Of a stretch of DNA of 10,296 nt, positions 8,542 through 10,296 are shown in pieces (positions within the stretch are counted from its first letter, which is position 1; every line of letters begins with the position of its first letter). The stretch covers positions 1 through 10,296 of the forward strand of contig DASXSR010000055.1 of NCBI GenBank assembly GCA_036505875.1. Reading direction: 5' to 3'. This DNA comes from Onstottus_A sp036505875. GTDB taxonomy: Bacteria; Acidobacteriota; Blastocatellia; UBA7656. Below the pieces are notes generated by a model. The model worked only from the letters and a program-made list of their open reading frames with translations, was not told the origin of the DNA and did no database searches. A program made the translations under genes and the position numbers.

Positions 8542-8570
8542 ATTCTACATTTCCCCGTACGTTGACTAAA
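8542..8570 (-). promoter_or_regulatory. Candidate promoter for the glycosyltransferase gene
   Basis: On the minus strand, a good -10 (TAGAAT, 8547-8542, five of six matches) is preceded after 17 bases by a poor -35 (TTTAGT, 8570-8565). It lies about 40 bases upstream of the ATG at 8499, in the divergent intergenic region. Confidence 0.3.
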
Positions 8571-8605
8571 GAAATCTCGTCACGAAGAAACTCTAATGAG
8601 CTGAC

Positions 8606-8634
8606 TTGTCCGCGCCGTCGGGTTCGTCTATTGT
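8606..8634 (+). promoter_or_regulatory. Candidate promoter for the 8676-10008 operon
   Basis: TTGTCC (8606-8611) and TATTGT (8629-8634), each matching consensus at four of six positions, are 17 bases apart. The start point would be near 8641, with a leader of about 35 bases carrying the GGAGG site. A shifted -10, TATTCT at 8634-8639, is an alternative. Confidence 0.4.
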
Positions 8635-8675
8635 ATTCTTGGACCGGATTGAGATCGCGTTCCGTGGAGGTGACT

Positions 8676-9224
8676 ATGCGAATGCGACCGAGCGAGCACC
8701 AGAGTCTTACGGAAATAGTTCATGAGGAGCTTGAAGAAGCGGGACGCCGGATAAACGACCGGGTGTCCGAGATCGAGCGACGACCGGCCGCCAGCAAGGA
8801 CGATTCGCGGGACGGAGTGCGCCGCTTTTATCAGGATTTGACTGACAACGACTGGACCGACGCCGACGAGAAGTCGTTAGCGGGCATGACCGAACTTGCC
8901 GAGGAGCATATCAAGCGGCTTATGCGCGACGCGTTTCGACGCTCGCGGGTGCATCCGGTTCCCAGCTTTGCGTCTTTGATCATCGTTTCCAAGAAGGACG
9001 CCGGTTCGTCGAGCTTTGAAGTGAGCACCTTCTACGCCAATCCCGACGCGGTTCCCGCCGCCGAACGCGAACGCATAGCAAACTTGCTGCACCGCGAGTT
9101 GAAGGAAGCAGCTCGCGAGATAGCTTCGAGATTAAGATTGACGGATACCAAAGCGGAAGTTGTCCGCGAGCAGCTCGAGGGCATCGAAGGAGCCATCATA
9201 AGCGAGTTCACTCCGCTAGTCTGA
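8676..9224 (+). CDS. Charged helix-rich cytoplasmic protein, unknown function
   Basis: The frame is open further upstream (to 8499), but the ATG at 8676 is preceded by GTGGAGGTGACT, a strong Shine-Dalgarno at good spacing, and the upstream part overlaps the promoter region and reads like non-coding sequence. The 182-residue product has no signal peptide or membrane segment. It begins with an acidic-basic helix (about 8-38) and has a middle helical part rich in charged residues. A short likely beta stretch (SFASLIIVSKKD, then SFEVSTFYAN) follows at about 95-120. It ends in a long charged helix. I do not recognise the family. It forms an operon with the gene 7 bases downstream, which is also helix-rich, so the two may form a complex. 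That is inference from arrangement only. Confidence 0.8.
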   Translation: MRMRPSEHQSLTEIVHEELEEAGRRINDRVSEIERRPAASKDDSRDGVRRFYQDLTDNDWTDADEKSLAGMTELAEEHIKRLMRDAFRRSRVHPVPSFASLIIVSKKDAGSSSFEVSTFYANPDAVPAAERERIANLLHRELKEAAREIASRLRLTDTKAEVVREQLEGIEGAIISEFTPLV

Positions 9225-9231
9225 TATTCCA

Positions 9232-10008
9232 TTGGAAAGCATCGACCACAACGGCGCTGCTCCCGCCGGGCGACTCAACTACTTCAACTATTTCACCGAG
9301 GTCGAAGAAGAGTTCGTGCGCAGGCGGGGCAAGCACATGCTGATCTCGCCGATAGATTGGGCGCTGGTCGAAAGCTGGAAAAACGCCGGCATTCCACTTC
9401 ACATAGTTCTGCGAGGCATTAACGAGGCGTTTGACAATTACGACGCGCGCCCTCACAAGTACCAATTGGTCAACAATCTGTTCTATTGCCAGCAGGCGGT
9501 GGAGTCCGCCTACGCCGAATATCGGCACGCGCAAGTCGGAGGGCCAGGCACCCCTCAACAAACGGAAGCCGACTCGAGCGCTAGGCCCGCGACTCAAGCC
9601 ACATTCTCAAAAGAGGTTATTCTCGATTTCCTGGCGCGATGTGATGAGCAGCTTCGAGCAGCGAGTTCAAGCGCGCCGGCAGCTCTTCACAACGAATTCA
9701 AGGACGCGATCGAACGCTCGCTTGCAAGACTAGACGAGATTACTGCGGAGATCGAACTGGCAACACAATTGGATGCGGAAGCGCTCGAGCGAGACCTCGA
9801 CGCGATCGATCGCATGATCCTGGAGAGCGCCGCCAGAGCGTGCAGCGAAGAGGACATTGAAAAGCTTCGCGCAGAGGCAAAATCGCAACTGCGCTCTTAT
9901 CGAAAAAAGATGGACAAGGAGATCTACGAACAGACGGTTCAGAATTTCGTCGCCCGTCGGCTACGCGAGATAAACAACATCCCGCGCCTCAGCTTGTTCT
10001 ATTTGTAG
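9232..10008 (+). CDS. Conserved-looking protein with aromatic N-terminal block and coiled-coil C-terminus, unknown function
   Basis: The likely start is the TTG at 9232, the only start-type codon between the in-frame stop at 9217 and the aromatic block; the next ATG (M36) would cut into that block. There is no Shine-Dalgarno, so translation probably depends on coupling to the gene ending at 9224. Residues 15-98 form a compact domain with many aromatic residues: LNYFNYFTEVEEEF, then SPIDWALVESWKNAGIPL, then VLRGINEAF and a conserved-looking VNNLFYC. A low-complexity linker (about 100-125, rich in Pro, Gly, Thr, Ala) follows. The remainder (125-250) is strongly helical with heptad-like charge patterns and ends in RLSLFYL. 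I associate the N-terminal pattern with uncharacterised acidobacterial proteins, but only from memory. The W-x-x-x-G-I-P-L helix pair vaguely recalls replication-initiation (DnaD-like) helices; this is not a firm assignment. Confidence 0.8.
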   Translation: MESIDHNGAAPAGRLNYFNYFTEVEEEFVRRRGKHMLISPIDWALVESWKNAGIPLHIVLRGINEAFDNYDARPHKYQLVNNLFYCQQAVESAYAEYRHAQVGGPGTPQQTEADSSARPATQATFSKEVILDFLARCDEQLRAASSSAPAALHNEFKDAIERSLARLDEITAEIELATQLDAEALERDLDAIDRMILESAARACSEEDIEKLRAEAKSQLRSYRKKMDKEIYEQTVQNFVARRLREINNIPRLSLFYL

Positions 10009-10009
10009 A

Positions 10010-10025
10010 ACAGACTTCGGTCTGT
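10010..10025 (+). repeat. Palindromic repeat copy 3 forming a C(TTCG)G hairpin
   Basis: ACAGAC and GTCTGT form a 6-base stem closed by a TTCG loop in C(UUCG)G context, an unusually stable RNA tetraloop. It begins two bases after the TAG stop of the preceding gene. It belongs to the same family as the palindromes at 1075 and 1111 (arms ACAGACT/AGTCTGT). No T-run follows, so it is not a standard intrinsic terminator, but it could protect the mRNA 3' end. Confidence 0.65.
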
Positions 10026-10093
10026 CAGCTTGGCTTTGGCGAGGAACTATCACCTAGTTGATAATGTATCTCCAGTCCTGACTAGGAATCCTC

Positions 10094-10122
10094 TTTACAA
10101 TCGTTTTGGAAAGTGCTAAATT
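10094..10122 (+). promoter_or_regulatory. Candidate sigma70-type promoter near right edge
   Basis: TTTACA (10094-10099, five of six matches) and TAAATT (10117-10122, four of six) are separated by 17 bases, in an AT-rich patch. The predicted start point is near 10129, just before a series of short hairpins. An inverted repeat, TATCA-6-TGATA, lies about 30 bases upstream (10048-10063) and could be an operator. Confidence 0.45.
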
Positions 10123-10128
10123 TCGCGT

Positions 10129-10250
10129 CTTGGAAACAGCGGTTTCAACTCAAGAAGTCTAGGTGGGGTCTCCGGGGGGAGCTCGGTAGGTTCGGGCCGT
10201 GCCCGCTGGAATCGCGCCGAGCCGTCGGCTTGGAAATAGTGCATACCTCT
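10129..10250 (+). other. Structured GC-rich region: candidate small RNA or mRNA leader
   Basis: Downstream of the promoter-like sequence are three short hairpins: GAAAC-AGCG-GTTTC (10133-10146), CGGGC-CGT-GCCCG (10193-10205) and GCCGA-GCCG-TCGGC (10216-10229). A purine-rich stretch with CTCC/GGAG pairing potential lies near 10169-10181. No reading frame of note covers it. It does not match tRNA, tmRNA, RNase P RNA or SRP RNA hallmarks that I can recognise. A short open frame begins at the ATG at 10256 and runs off the window without a Shine-Dalgarno, so the region may be the leader of a gene beyond the edge. Confidence 0.3.
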
Positions 10251-10296
10251 TGTTCATGATTGCGTCCATGAGTGATGGAGGGTTACGTAGCCAGCA

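Noticed and set aside
8499..8675. Upstream extension of the gene at 8676 giving a 241-residue product
   Set aside because: The extra 59 residues read like translated intergenic sequence and cover the divergent promoter region; the ATG at 8676 has a strong Shine-Dalgarno.
10165..10240. tRNA-like stretch (AGCTCGGTAGG resembling a D arm, GGTTCG resembling a T loop)
   Set aside because: The arms are in the wrong order and spacing, and no acceptor stem or anticodon arm can be formed.
10256..10296. Possible gene start at the ATG at 10256 running off the right edge
   Set aside because: Only 13 codons are visible, with no Shine-Dalgarno; too little to call a gene.

Overview
The window is about 10.3 kb of dense bacterial chromosome, with roughly 95% of bases in genes. 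I found no phage, transposase, CRISPR or tRNA signal. The best guess at origin is an Acidobacteriota-like soil or thermal bacterium. This rests on moderate GC content, Shine-Dalgarno sites of the GGAGG type, dispersed palindromes of the type ACAGACTnnAGTCTGT, and a protein (9232-10008) whose N-terminal block I associate with uncharacterised acidobacterial proteins. This placement is an inference and would need a database search.

Layout, left to right. Positions 2-1078 (+) hold the 3' part of a histidine-rich polytopic membrane protein that continues beyond the left edge. Its stop codon lies inside the first of two closely spaced palindromic repeats (1075-1126). Two small overlapping genes for single-pass membrane proteins follow (1139-1697, +), one with a zinc ribbon. 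They converge on a long run of minus-strand genes. In transcription order this run is: a GT-C (family 39-like) glycosyltransferase (8499-6601); a small membrane-anchored di-haem cytochrome (6513-6172) overlapping an aldehyde dehydrogenase (6196-4682); and a compact four-gene unit of retropepsin-like aspartic protease (4600-4160), alanine dehydrogenase (4163-3051), beta-class DNA methyltransferase (3045-2113) and an unknown 131-residue protein (2104-1709). The genes in the four-gene unit are separated by -4, +5 and +8 bases, so they are probably co-transcribed and translationally coupled.

To the right, a 176-base divergent region carries promoter-like elements for both strands. A plus-strand pair of unrecognised, highly charged, helix-rich cytoplasmic proteins follows (8676-9224 and 9232-10008, 7 bases apart). 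The last 288 bases contain a C(TTCG)G hairpin directly after the stop codon, a good promoter-like sequence at 10094-10122, and a GC-rich stretch with several short hairpins that could be an RNA gene or a structured leader.

The metabolic genes suggest amino-acid and aldehyde oxidation feeding NADH production (alanine dehydrogenase, aldehyde dehydrogenase). A clear functional link to the methyltransferase and protease is not visible. The points most worth a second look are the methyltransferase plus small-protein cassette embedded in a metabolic operon, the unknown two-gene operon at 8676-10008, the palindromic repeat family, and the structured right-hand end.
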